From an uncultured Bacteroides sp. (GTDB lineage: Bacteria; Bacteroidota; Bacteroidia; Bacteroidales; Bacteroidaceae): DNA of 34,397 nucleotides. A program made the translations under genes and the position numbers. The notes below the pieces were generated by a model that saw only the letters and a list, made by a program, of their open reading frames with translations, ran no database searches and was not told where the DNA came from. This document shows, piece after piece, positions 8,179-16,103 of this stretch; position 1 is the stretch's first letter; every line of letters starts with the position of its first letter. The stretch lies in contig CALYZE010000026.1 in the NCBI GenBank assembly GCA_945607605.1, positions 1 through 34,397 on the forward strand, read 5' to 3'.

Positions 8179-8801
8179 CAAAGAAGCTCGAATTTCCCAA
8201 CCCGCATTACGGAGATGAAGACGGACTACTTGCCGTGGGCGGTGACCTCTCCATCGACCGATTGATCCTCGCTTACTCCAACGGCATCTTTCCATGGTAT
8301 GCTTTCCGTGAGAACGAGATACAGTGGTGGTGTCCCTTAGACCGTTTCGTCATCTTTCCAAGTGAGATTCATATCTCCCACTCCATGCATACGCTGATTC
8401 GTAAGGAGAAGTATAAGCTGACTTTCAATCAAGCATTTCAGGAAGTGATTCAGGCCTGCGGACAACTACGCAGCCATCAAGAAGGAGCTTGGCTGGGCAA
8501 AGACATGATAGAGGCCTATACCCGTCTATACCGACAAGGCTTTGCCGCCAGTGTGGAGGTATGGGATCAAGAGCATCTGGTAGGGGGACTTTACGGAGTG
8601 TCTATGGGAGGTTGTTTCTTTGGCGAAAGTATGTTTTCATTAGTACCCAACGCCTCAAAGCTGGCACTGATACATCTTGCCACCACTTTTCAAACGCTGG
8701 GTGGTGTGATGATAGATTGCCAATTCGAAACTCCTCACCTCCTTGCGATGGGTGGAAAGCACATTAGTTATGAAGAATACATGCAATATATAGAATCTTA
8801 A
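8163..8801 (+). CDS. aat: Leucyl/phenylalanyl-tRNA-protein transferase
   Basis: Attaches Leu or Phe from aminoacyl-tRNA to N-terminal Arg/Lys of proteins and so creates a ClpS-recognised N-degron. Family segments seen: FPNPHYGDEDGLLAVGGDL (11-29), GIFPWY (41-46), WWCPLDRFVIFP (55-66) and GGLYGVSMGGCFFGESMFS (about 142-160). 212 aa, slightly shorter than E. coli Aat. It starts inside the 3' end of clpA (16-bp overlap), indicating translational coupling. Downstream, the SDR gene follows after 14 nt. Confidence 0.95.
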   Translation: MVFKLTKKLEFPNPHYGDEDGLLAVGGDLSIDRLILAYSNGIFPWYAFRENEIQWWCPLDRFVIFPSEIHISHSMHTLIRKEKYKLTFNQAFQEVIQACGQLRSHQEGAWLGKDMIEAYTRLYRQGFAASVEVWDQEHLVGGLYGVSMGGCFFGESMFSLVPNASKLALIHLATTFQTLGGVMIDCQFETPHLLAMGGKHISYEEYMQYIES

Positions 8802-8815
8802 AACCGGAAGCAGCT

Positions 8816-9694
8816 ATGGCAGACAATTACCTTGAAAATCAAATGGAGCAATATCAAGCACGAAAAGCAGCTTGGGAGAAAGAACGTACATACAAAAAAA
8901 CAAAATCTGCTCCGCTAAACCAACCGAAACCATCGGCAGATGCAATCACTCAGACCACACAAGAAAAACGAGTATTCGTGACCGGAGGTGCCGAAGGTAT
9001 TGGCAGAGCCATCGTACAAGCTTTCTGTCAGACAGGTTGTCGCGTTGCGTTTTGTGACGTAAATGAAACCAAAGGACAACAAACTGCTCAAGAAACCGGT
9101 GCTACGTTTTATCCAGTTGATGTGAGCCATGAAGAGGCTTTGGAACATTGTATGCAGAGTCTTTTCAAGGAGTGGGGAGACATTGATGTAATCATCAACA
9201 ATGCAGGTATCAGCGAGTTTTCTTCGCTTACGGAGACAAGTATCGAGGCTTTCGACCGCATTCTATCCGTTAATTTGCGTCCGGTATTTATCACATCACG
9301 TGCCTTGGCTATACACCGCAAAAATCAATCGAACGTTCATTCATTCGGAAGAATCATTAACCTTTGTTCCACTCGTCACCTCATGAGTGAATCGGGTAGC
9401 GAAGGCTATGCAGCTTCCAAAGGTGGCATCTATTCATTGACACATGCACTAGCTTTGTCGCTTGCCGAACAACACATTACGGTGAATTCGATTTCACCGG
9501 GCTGGATACAAAACCGTGATTACGACCAATTGCGTCCCGAAGACCACGCACAGCATCCTTCCGGACGAGTAGGAAAACCGGAGGATATCGCCCGTATGTG
9601 TATATTTCTTTGTCAAGAGGAAAACAATTTCATCAATGGTGAAAATATCACCATTGACGGAGGCATGACAAAGAAAATGATTTATCTTGAATAA
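8816..9694 (+). CDS. SDR-family oxidoreductase with N-terminal extension
   Basis: Short-chain dehydrogenase/reductase, NAD(P)-dependent, substrate unknown. Seen: Rossmann glycine motif TGGAEGIG (56-63), NNAG (128-131), catalytic Ser185, Tyr198 and Lys202, and 'SPGWI' after the active site. D81 at the end of strand 2 (CDVNE) suggests NAD preference. Ordinary SDRs start about five residues before the TGxxxGxG motif; this one has about 50 extra, hydrophilic, Lys/Gln-rich residues (MADNYLENQMEQYQARKAAW...) that look helical or disordered. It is the last gene of the M48-clpSA-aat run, so its expression is probably tied to that operon, but no functional link is evident. Confidence 0.85.
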   Translation: MADNYLENQMEQYQARKAAWEKERTYKKTKSAPLNQPKPSADAITQTTQEKRVFVTGGAEGIGRAIVQAFCQTGCRVAFCDVNETKGQQTAQETGATFYPVDVSHEEALEHCMQSLFKEWGDIDVIINNAGISEFSSLTETSIEAFDRILSVNLRPVFITSRALAIHRKNQSNVHSFGRIINLCSTRHLMSESGSEGYAASKGGIYSLTHALALSLAEQHITVNSISPGWIQNRDYDQLRPEDHAQHPSGRVGKPEDIARMCIFLCQEENNFINGENITIDGGMTKKMIYLE

Positions 9695-9728
9695 TCATTG
9701 GATATTTATCACCCTGAATACTTAGTGT

Positions 9729-9736
9729 TATCTTTG
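9729..9736 (+). promoter_or_regulatory. -7 box (TATCTTTG) abutting the RluA-like gene
   Basis: Exact TAnnTTTG match whose last base is 4 nt before the ATG at 9741. Transcription from it would begin at or within a few bases of the start codon, implying a leaderless mRNA. Confidence 0.6.
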
Positions 9737-9740
9737 CAAC

Positions 9741-11369
9741 ATGATGTTACACCGGTTTAGAACTTCCATCACAAATATCGCTTTGCCCGAAAGGTTTACT
9801 TATCCCTTCTGCTACACCCCGCATCCACTTTGTGTCTTGGCTGTCAAAGAACTACAAGACTACCTGCATCAGCAATCAGAATGGGAGCATGAACTAAAAC
9901 AAGGCAAAATGTTTGGCGTATTGGTAGTGCAAACCGAGCAAGGAGAAGTTGGCTATCTGGCCGCTTTCTCTGGTATTCTTGCAGGGAACAACCTCCATTC
10001 GTTCTTTGTGCCGCCAGTCTATGACCTGCTACAACCCCAAGGGTTCTTCAAGATAGAAGAAGAGCAGATTTCACAAATCAACATTCGCATTCAGCAGTTG
10101 GAAGAAGATGAAACATTTCAAGAGTTGACTATCCGTCTATCCGTTTTGGAGCAAGATGCGCAAAATAGTTTGAATACGATTCGGCAACAAATGAAGGTGG
10201 CTAAAAGACAGCGGGATGCACAAAGACAGCAGGGTCAACTTTCTACTGAAGAGGCATCCGAGCTGATACGTGAAAGTCAGTTTCAGAAGGCAGAATATAA
10301 ACGCATAGAGCGATCCTGGAAAGAGAACATACACGCTCTTAAAAATAGGATAGTCCTTTATGAAGCAGCGATACAACTATTAAAAACAGAACGGAAAGAA
10401 CGTTCCGCCGCATTGCAGCAAAAGTTATTCGAACAGTTCAGAATGCTGAATCATCAAGGAGAAGTTAAAACGCTCGGCGAAATCTTCGAACAGACTGTAC
10501 AGCAAACCCCTCCTGCCGGAGCCGGAGAATGTGCGGCACCCAAATTACTGCAACAAGCTTACCTACATCATTGGAAACCCATTGCTATGGCAGAATTCTG
10601 GTGGGGCGGTTCTCCTAAGACGGAAATACGCCGGCATGGTCATTATTATCCTGCTTGTAAAGGAAAGTGCGAACCTATTCTGCAACACATGTTGCAAGGA
10701 TTGGAGGTAGAAGAAAATCCACTGTTACATCGGATGCAATCTGCTCCCAAAGAGCTGACTATTATTTTTGAAGACCCATGGCTTTTAGTAGTCAATAAAC
10801 CGGCAGGAATGCTTTCAGTACCCGGCAAAGAAAAAATTGTTTCTGTCTACAGCCTGATGCACCAACACTATCCCGACGCAGACGGCCCTATGATTGTGCA
10901 TCGTCTTGACATGGCTACTTCTGGGTTGCTGATCATTGCTAAAACCAAGTCGGTTCATCAAAACTTGCAAGCGCAATTCAAAAACCGAACTATAAAGAAA
11001 CGATACATGGCTCTCTTAGATGGCATTATCTCGCAAGATACGGGAACCATCGAATTACCACTCCGACTGGATCCGTTCGATCGCCCACGACAAATGGTGG
11101 ATACAACCTACGGAAAACCGGCCATAACAGATTTTGAAGTGTTGGAACGAAAGGAAAATAGAACGCGCATCTTCTTGTATCCGCGCACCGGACGTACGCA
11201 TCAGTTACGCGTACATACCGCTCACCTCCTTGGGTTGCATTGCCCCATCGTGGGTGACGAACTTTATGGTAAAAAAGCAGACAGACTCTACCTACACGCC
11301 GAAACCATAGAGTTTACTCATCCGATATCGGGAGAAAGAATCAAGCTTACCCAAGAAGCAGCATTTTAA
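9741..11369 (+). CDS. RluA-family pseudouridine synthase, long form
   Basis: Converts specific uridines in rRNA or tRNA to pseudouridine. The C-terminal 210 residues are the catalytic domain: 'VVNKPAGMLSVPG' (350-362), HRLDMATSG (387-395, catalytic Asp390) and 'RTGRTHQLRVH' near 480. The N-terminal 330 residues are an extension with a coiled coil (about 105-235, very rich in Q/E/K/R) and a conserved-looking segment 'PAGAGECAAPKLLQQAY' plus 'EFWWGGSP...HYYPACKGKC' (258-310). From memory, similar long RluA proteins of about 550 aa occur in other bacteria. An alternative start is the next ATG (9744). The stop overlaps that of the opposing epimerase gene by 4 bp. Target base unknown. Confidence 0.88.
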   Translation: MMLHRFRTSITNIALPERFTYPFCYTPHPLCVLAVKELQDYLHQQSEWEHELKQGKMFGVLVVQTEQGEVGYLAAFSGILAGNNLHSFFVPPVYDLLQPQGFFKIEEEQISQINIRIQQLEEDETFQELTIRLSVLEQDAQNSLNTIRQQMKVAKRQRDAQRQQGQLSTEEASELIRESQFQKAEYKRIERSWKENIHALKNRIVLYEAAIQLLKTERKERSAALQQKLFEQFRMLNHQGEVKTLGEIFEQTVQQTPPAGAGECAAPKLLQQAYLHHWKPIAMAEFWWGGSPKTEIRRHGHYYPACKGKCEPILQHMLQGLEVEENPLLHRMQSAPKELTIIFEDPWLLVVNKPAGMLSVPGKEKIVSVYSLMHQHYPDADGPMIVHRLDMATSGLLIIAKTKSVHQNLQAQFKNRTIKKRYMALLDGIISQDTGTIELPLRLDPFDRPRQMVDTTYGKPAITDFEVLERKENRTRIFLYPRTGRTHQLRVHTAHLLGLHCPIVGDELYGKKADRLYLHAETIEFTHPISGERIKLTQEAAF

Positions 11370-12217
11370 GAATCAAACAATTGTTCAATCGTAGAAACCT
11401 CATATTCAAAACCTGCTTCAAGCAAACGCGACGGGCGCACTCGTTGTCCTTCTAACAACATACTGCTCCTCTCCCCAAAAATACAACGGAAAAGGAAAGA
11501 AGGGATAGCTAAAGTACCCCAAGCACGATAGGCTTTTGCCAATACTTGGGCTAAATATTTTTGTGTGATTTGCTGTGGAGCTACTAAGTTATAAACACCG
11601 TTCGCTTCTTCATGATGGATAAAGAACGCTACTGCACGACAAACATCCTGAACAGCTATCCATGGAAAGTCTTGTTTACCCGAACCGAGAACCGCTGAAA
11701 TTTTAGTATGCAACAGAGGCAAAACCATTTGCTGCAAAGCACCACCATCCAAGGCAAGCACTACTCCCAGACGCATAATCACTAACCGGGTGTCTGACGG
11801 ACATTTCAAAGCTTCCGCTTCCCAACTGCGACAAAGTGATGCCAAAAATCCCTTGGCTTCTACTTTATTCTGTTCATCGTATGCTCCTATCGAAGGATAA
11901 TAACCCACGGCAGAAGTTGAAATCATCAGTTTGGGTTTCTTCCGAGCTGATTTGATGGCACATACCAAACGGGCAGTTGTTTCAATACGGCTATTATAAA
12001 TCTCTTTTTTATGGGCTCGAGTCCAACATTGATTGACAGTGGCACCCGAGAGATTGATCAGAATATCACAATCCTCTATAATCTCTACCAACTCCTGAAA
12101 AGACTCTTCCCGTAGAAGTCCCCTACCTACAGGAATCACAGAATGATTATGCCTTGTCAGGTAATCCGCCAAGTGCTTTCCCACAAATCCAGATGCTCCA
12201 CCGATTCCTATTCTCAT
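11366..12217 (-). CDS. TIGR01777-family NAD(P)-binding epimerase-like protein
   Basis: Extended-SDR protein related to E. coli YfcH. Seen: nucleotide-binding GGASGFVG near the N-terminus (6-13); 'ISTSAVGYYP' containing the Tyr of the active site; 'MRLGVVLALDGGALQQMVLP'; and the C-terminal DUF1731-type segment 'VRPSRLLEAGFEYEVSTIEQ'. 283 aa, a little short of the usual 295-300. Cytosolic, reaction unknown. Convergent with the RluA-like gene, their ends overlapping by 4 bp, and divergent from the GH28 gene. Confidence 0.87.
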   Translation of the reverse strand: MRIGIGGASGFVGKHLADYLTRHNHSVIPVGRGLLREESFQELVEIIEDCDILINLSGATVNQCWTRAHKKEIYNSRIETTARLVCAIKSARKKPKLMISTSAVGYYPSIGAYDEQNKVEAKGFLASLCRSWEAEALKCPSDTRLVIMRLGVVLALDGGALQQMVLPLLHTKISAVLGSGKQDFPWIAVQDVCRAVAFFIHHEEANGVYNLVAPQQITQKYLAQVLAKAYRAWGTLAIPSFLFRCIFGERSSMLLEGQRVRPSRLLEAGFEYEVSTIEQLFDS

Positions 12218-12340
12218 GCCTACGATTTTACCTTCATAACAAATGAATATCTCCTTTAGTTCAGGAGGCTTCTTGAAGGAAAAATCATTTTATATAGAAT
12301 TAAAATCATCGCTTTCCACAGGGCATATCGCCAAGTTTCT

Positions 12341-12348
12341 TATGTTTG
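12341..12348 (+). promoter_or_regulatory. -7 box (TATGTTTG) for the GH28 gene
   Basis: TAnnTTTG match 42 nt upstream of the ATG at 12391, giving a leader of about 37 nt. It lies in the 173-nt AT-rich gap between the divergent epimerase and glycosidase genes. No convincing -33 element at the standard distance. Confidence 0.55.
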
Positions 12349-12390
12349 CAATATTATTTATACTTTTGATTTTAAATTTAATTTTAGAAC

Positions 12391-13689
12391 ATGAAATTTA
12401 TTACACTACTATTCGCAACATTCATTAGTTTACAAACTTTTGGTCAGGAGAAATTTCCAGATGGAACTCCCATCCCCGACTGGTTCAGACAAAACGAAAT
12501 TGTCAATATAGAAACGTTGGGAGGAAAATATAAAATCACCGATCATGGTGTAGCCAATGACAGCACGCTTCTGCAAACAGAAAAAATACAGGCGGTCATC
12601 GATCAGGTTTCTCAAAAAGGAGGCGGTGTGATTATTGTTCCCAAAGGAACTTTCCTTAGCGGTTCTCTTTTCTTCAAGCCCAAAACTCATTTGCATCTTG
12701 AAGAAGGCGCTGTGCTGAAGGGTAGTGACGATATCAGCCATTTCTCCATTGTCGACACTCGCATTGAAGGACAGAGCCTGCCCTACTTTGCCGCATTGGT
12801 CAATGCTGATAAAGTGGATGGTTTTACCATCTCCGGCAAGGGTACAATCAATGGCAACGGAGAACGTTATTGGAAGTCTTTTTGGTTACGCCGCAAGGTG
12901 ATTCCCAAATGTACCAATATGGATGAATTGCGTCCTCGACTTATTTTCATCTCCAATAGTAACGACGTACAACTTTCAGGAGTACACTTTATTAATTCTC
13001 CCTTTTGGACTACACACCTCTACCGATGCAACAACATCAAGCTGTTGAATCTTCACATCTTAGCTCCATCTGCTCCCGTAAAAGCTCCGAGTAGTGATGC
13101 TATCGACATTGATGTATGCAACAATGTATTGATCAAGAACTGCTATATGTCGGTAAACGATGATGCTGTGGCCATGAAAGGTGGAAAAGGACCGTGGGCT
13201 GATAAAGAACCCAACAATGGTGGAAATACCAACGTGATTATTGAAGATTGTACCTATGGATTCTGTCACAGCGTCTTGACGTTTGGAAGCGAATCTATCT
13301 ATAACCGCAATATCATCCTTCGTCGTTGTAAAGTGAGTAATGCCAGTCGCCTACTGTGGTTGAAAATGCGTCCGGATACTCCTCAACATTATGAATACAT
13401 CTTAGTGGAAGACATTACGGGGAACGCCAAAAGCTTCCTTTACATCAAGCCTTGGACTCAGTTCTTCGACTTGAAAGGTCGCAAAGATATGCCCTTGTCT
13501 CACTCCAACAACGTGACCATGCGCAATATCAATTTTGATTGTGATGTATTCTTCAATGTCAATAAATCAGATCAGTATCAACTGAAAGATTTTACTTTCG
13601 AGAATCTGAACATCAAGACCAGAGATGCAAAGTGTGAGAAAGAAATCATCTCAAACTTCAAGTGGGAAAAAGTAAAGGTTACCCATTAA
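12391..13689 (+). CDS. Glycoside hydrolase family 28 (polygalacturonase-like), secreted
   Basis: Right-handed beta-helix glycosidase that hydrolyses galacturonic-acid-type linkages in pectic polysaccharides. Seen: cleavable signal peptide (about 1-19, ...LQTFGQ); N-terminal pectate-lyase-type strand 'VIIVPKGTFLSGSLFFKPKTHLHLEEGAVLKGS' (80-112) common to Bacteroidetes GH28; and the four family regions SDAIDID (235-241), NDDAVAMKGG (256-265), CHSVLTFGSES (292-302) and LKMRPD (324-329). D241 and D257/D258 would be the catalytic acids. 432 aa, full length. Unusually, no SusC/SusD, sulfatase or regulator gene flanks it, so it is not in a recognisable polysaccharide-utilisation locus here. Confidence 0.88.
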   Translation: MKFITLLFATFISLQTFGQEKFPDGTPIPDWFRQNEIVNIETLGGKYKITDHGVANDSTLLQTEKIQAVIDQVSQKGGGVIIVPKGTFLSGSLFFKPKTHLHLEEGAVLKGSDDISHFSIVDTRIEGQSLPYFAALVNADKVDGFTISGKGTINGNGERYWKSFWLRRKVIPKCTNMDELRPRLIFISNSNDVQLSGVHFINSPFWTTHLYRCNNIKLLNLHILAPSAPVKAPSSDAIDIDVCNNVLIKNCYMSVNDDAVAMKGGKGPWADKEPNNGGNTNVIIEDCTYGFCHSVLTFGSESIYNRNIILRRCKVSNASRLLWLKMRPDTPQHYEYILVEDITGNAKSFLYIKPWTQFFDLKGRKDMPLSHSNNVTMRNINFDCDVFFNVNKSDQYQLKDFTFENLNIKTRDAKCEKEIISNFKWEKVKVTH

Positions 13690-13716
13690 TCAGTAACCTT
13701 CAAAAATAACTTTTAA

Positions 13717-13757
13717 AAAGTAGATGTGTCAAAATAGGCACATCTACTTTTTTTATT
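13717..13757. terminator. Bidirectional terminator between GH28 and nfo
   Basis: 12-bp perfect stem AAAGTAGATGTG (13717-13728) / CACATCTACTTT (13739-13750), 10-nt loop. Followed by Ts on the plus strand and preceded by As (Ts on the minus strand), so it can end both convergent transcripts. It abuts the nfo stop codon. Confidence 0.92.
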
Positions 13758-14586
13758 CAAAACTTCTCAGCAGTTTAATTTCTTCTGCCCAAAGAGATTC
13801 ATCGGGTGTTTCCAACACAATGGGCATCTCGTTAAAACGATCATCTTTCATAAAGCGTTGGAAGAAATCCAGACCTATTAAGCCCTTTCCAATACTATCG
13901 TGGCGGTCTACCCTCGAACCTAATGCTTTCTTGGAGTCATTTAAGTGGATACCTTTCAAGTAATTGAATCCTACTAATTTATCAAATTCCTCAAATACCT
14001 TATCATATTCATTCACCAGATCATACCCGGAAGTATACGTATGGCAAGTATCCAGACAAACACCCACACGCGATTGGTCTTCTACCCGGTCAATGATATG
14101 TTTCAGTTGCCAAAACTCATTCCCCACATTACTTCCTTGCCCGGCAGTGTTTTCTATCACAGCTGTAACTCCATTGGTCTTTGATAAGACAAAGTTAATA
14201 GAGTCCGCCACTCTGTTTAGGCATTCCTCTATGGAAATTTTATTCAGATGGCTGCCTGGATGAAAGTTCAACAGTTCCAGCCCTAATTGTTCGCAACGTT
14301 GCATCTCATCCAAAAAAGCAGTACGACTTTTCAACAATCCTTCTTCCTCAGGATGTCCCAAATTTATAAGGTAACTGTCATGAGGCAGAATATAATGAGA
14401 ATCGAGAGCATATTTTTCACAATTCTCTTTAAAGAGTTCAATACTGGTTTCAGTCAAAGGTTTCGATACCCACTGACGTTGGTTCTTGGTAAAGAGGGCA
14501 AAAGCATTCGCCCCTATTCCATGCGCATTGATGGGAGCTGATTCCACTCCTCCACTGGCTGATACATGTGCACCTATAAATTTCAT
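13753..14586 (-). CDS. nfo: Endonuclease IV (AP endonuclease)
   Basis: Zinc-dependent AP endonuclease that cuts DNA 5' of abasic sites in base-excision repair. Seen: '[18 protein letters not shown]' at the N-terminus (family signature GAHvS..GG); 'LLNFHPGSH' and '[13 protein letters not shown]' carrying metal ligands; '[16 protein letters not shown]'; '[16 protein letters not shown]' and 'IVLETPDES' at the C-terminus. These are the Nfo signatures. 277 aa, normal length. A -7 box (TATCTTTG on the minus strand, 14690-14697) gives a leader of about 95 nt. Confidence 0.95.
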   Translation of the reverse strand: MKFIGAHVSASGGVESAPINAHGIGANAFALFTKNQRQWVSKPLTETSIELFKENCEKYALDSHYILPHDSYLINLGHPEEEGLLKSRTAFLDEMQRCEQLGLELLNFHPGSHLNKISIEECLNRVADSINFVLSKTNGVTAVIENTAGQGSNVGNEFWQLKHIIDRVEDQSRVGVCLDTCHTYTSGYDLVNEYDKVFEEFDKLVGFNYLKGIHLNDSKKALGSRVDRHDSIGKGLIGLDFFQRFMKDDRFNEMPIVLETPDESLWAEEIKLLRSFE

Positions 14587-14689
14587 AATCTATCATTTTT
14601 TTAGTAAGCAATATCTATTTTCATAAGAACTATCTCTTCATAACTCTCTATTAAAAGAGAACATTAGCCATGAAAATTTGTTTCCAAGA

Positions 14690-14697
14690 CAAAGATA
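14690..14697 (-). promoter_or_regulatory. -7 box (TATCTTTG) for nfo
   Basis: Exact TAnnTTTG on the minus strand, 103 nt upstream of the nfo start codon; expected leader about 95 nt. No -33 TTTG at the usual spacing. Confidence 0.5.
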
Positions 14698-14740
14698 TAA
14701 TTTATTTTAGAGAAAGAATAGTTTATTACAACCCAGCTGA

Positions 14741-14771
14741 AAAGGATGATGAGTGAACAAAGGATGATGAG
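14741..14771. repeat. Two 13-bp direct repeats upstream of the YgbA-like gene
   Basis: AAAGGATGATGAG occurs at 14741-14753 and again at 14759-14771, an 18-bp period. The pair lies 33-63 nt upstream of the -7 box of the YgbA-like gene, a position suited to an activator or repressor. Confidence 0.7.
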
Positions 14772-14803
14772 CCAAAAATGAGGCTTCAATCAAAATAAAA
14801 TTC

Positions 14804-14811
14804 TATATTTG
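14804..14811 (+). promoter_or_regulatory. -7 box (TATATTTG) deciding the start of the YgbA-like gene
   Basis: Exact TAnnTTTG. Transcription should start near 14817, so in-frame ATGs at 14818 and 14824 would be leaderless and the ATG at 14839 would have a leader of about 20 nt. Confidence 0.6.
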
Positions 14812-14838
14812 CACATCATGCGAATGAATCAAGAGTTT

Positions 14839-15192
14839 ATGTCACACATAGAACAAGAGAAACAAACAGTAGAACAAATGATCCGGTTATATTGCCGGAA
14901 GAAAGAAGGCAACAAAGAACTATGCCCCCAATGCCGCGCGTTGTTGGAATATTCACACGCACGACTTTCACGCTGCCCATTCGGAGAAAACAAATCCACC
15001 TGTAAACTTTGTGCCATTCATTGTTATAAACCGGCCATGAAAGAACAGATGCGAGAAGTGATGCGGTATGCCGGGCCACGGATGCTATTTTACCATCCTG
15101 TCGCAGCATGTCGTCATTTATGGGAAGAGTTCTTACGTCAATATTTCACCAAACGTTTGGGATTCCCATGCCAAGAGCAAGAAAAACAGTAA
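14839..15192 (+). CDS. YgbA-like protein (nitrous oxide-stimulated promoter family)
   Basis: Small protein of the family Pfam names after a nitrous-oxide-stimulated promoter (E. coli YgbA, part of the NO-stress regulon). Seen: 'RLYCRKKEG', then a cysteine-rich centre LCPQC ... SRCPFGENKSTCKLCAIHCYKP, and the family block 'MREVMRYAGPRMLFYHPVAACRHL'. Eight Cys suggest a metal or iron-sulfur site. I chose ATG 14839 (MSHIEQEK) because the -7 box lies only 6 nt before the ATG at 14818 and because this start gives the family's usual short lead-in. The last 55 bp overlap, antisense, the end of the zinc-ribbon-like gene. Role in NO stress is inferred from the family. Confidence 0.85.
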   Translation: MSHIEQEKQTVEQMIRLYCRKKEGNKELCPQCRALLEYSHARLSRCPFGENKSTCKLCAIHCYKPAMKEQMREVMRYAGPRMLFYHPVAACRHLWEEFLRQYFTKRLGFPCQEQEKQ

Positions 15193-15344
15193 ATGTCACT
15201 CAAATCGTATCCTTCCAACGAGGCTGTTGCTTCTTTGGGTACAATCTCACCTTTGTCAGATACATAGACAGCTAAGCGTTCACCTTGCTCATTCTTCACA
15301 AATAAAGCTCCCACTTTACATTGGGGGCATACCATTTTACGCAT
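15138..15344 (-). CDS. Small zinc-ribbon-like protein, unknown function
   Basis: 68-aa protein with two CxxC pairs, CPQC near the N-terminus (residues 6-9) and CFSC near the C-terminus, spaced as in a zinc ribbon. Between them is 'NEQGERLAVYVSDKGEIVPKEATASLEG'. No family recognised. The ATG at 15344 lies 2 nt after the TGA of the MaoC-like gene upstream, so the two are probably translated as a coupled pair. The 3' end overlaps the opposing YgbA-like gene by 55 bp. The reading frame is supported by the Cys arrangement and the coupling rather than by recognised homology. Confidence 0.65.
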   Translation of the reverse strand: MRKMVCPQCKVGALFVKNEQGERLAVYVSDKGEIVPKEATASLEGYDLSDIYCFSCSWHGNPKRLVKY

Positions 15345-15346
15345 AA

Positions 15347-15811
15347 TCAATTGAAATAATATAGGAAAACAGCCACTCCTTCGAGTGCTTTCTTTTTCTC
15401 ACCCTGAATTTCGATAGCAAATTTGATTTCTGCTTTGGCCACTCCACGCAAATTCGCCAAAGACTGCAATTCCGCAACAAGACGGATATTTTGTCCGGAC
15501 AATACTGCCTGACCAAATTTCATCTTATCTATGCCATAATTAATCATCATCTTCAAGTTATTCACTTCAATGATCTCATTCCACAAATAAGGTAGCATTG
15601 ACAATGTCAAGTATCCATGAGCGATCGTGCTCTGAAAGGGACTTTCTACTTTAGCACGCTCCGGATCTACATGAATCCACTGATGATCTAAGGTCGCATC
15701 TGCAAAAAGATTGATGCGTTCTTGTGGAAGTCCTACATAGTTTGAAACACCGATTTGCTTCCCCACCAACTTTTCAAAATCCTCATACGAGTTGATAATC
15801 ACTTTTTCCAT
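15347..15811 (-). CDS. MaoC-like dehydratase (hot-dog fold)
   Basis: (R)-specific enoyl-CoA hydratase-like protein. Seen: 'FADATLDHQWIHVDPERAKVESPFQSTIAHGYLTLSM', which carries the hydratase-2 motif D.N..H.d......f...IAHG with catalytic Asp and His (here D-H-Q-W-I-H instead of D-x-N-P-x-H). 154 aa, the normal single-domain length. The start is taken at the ATG at 15811 (MEKVIINSYEDF); the longer frame to 15868 begins in the leader. Transcribed from a well-matched promoter at 15945-15976. Probably cytosolic; substrate unknown. Confidence 0.87.
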   Translation of the reverse strand: MEKVIINSYEDFEKLVGKQIGVSNYVGLPQERINLFADATLDHQWIHVDPERAKVESPFQSTIAHGYLTLSMLPYLWNEIIEVNNLKMMINYGIDKMKFGQAVLSGQNIRLVAELQSLANLRGVAKAEIKFAIEIQGEKKKALEGVAVFLYYFN

Positions 15812-15944
15812 TATTCTCTTGTATTTAATATATGATAAGTTCACATGTTCTATCCACTTATATACCATCCGTTTATGACCAACAGGAGTAGGATAAATCC
15901 CATGCTATACCTTATTTCTTTTTTCAGGATATAAAAAACGGAAA

Positions 15945-15976
15945 CAAATATACCCTTAATTCCAGCAAGTGCCAAA
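15945..15976 (-). promoter_or_regulatory. Promoter of the MaoC-like operon
   Basis: On the minus strand: -33 TTTTGG (TTTG at 15976-15973) and -7 TATATTTG (15952-15945), 20-nt spacer. Leader about 125 nt before the ATG at 15811. Confidence 0.7.
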
Positions 15977-16060
15977 AGTAGCCTACTCTTTTTTTTATTC
16001 AAAAAATCATATAGACTCTTATTTTTTATTTTGCTGTCGCATCTTTTATGGGAAAGAATG

Positions 16061-16068
16061 TATCTTTG
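16061..16068 (+). promoter_or_regulatory. -7 box (TATCTTTG) for the second SDR gene
   Basis: Exact TAnnTTTG match 35 nt upstream of the ATG at 16104. The nearest TTTTG lies 27 nt upstream of the box, longer than the usual spacer. Confidence 0.55.
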
Positions 16069-16103
16069 TGTCATTCGTATTGTTAAAACACTATCTGTTG
16101 CCA

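Noticed and set aside
12243-12428. 61-codon hydrophobic frame before the GH28 gene
   Set aside because: Overlaps the GH28 promoter and signal peptide in another frame; its hydrophobicity reflects AT-rich sequence.
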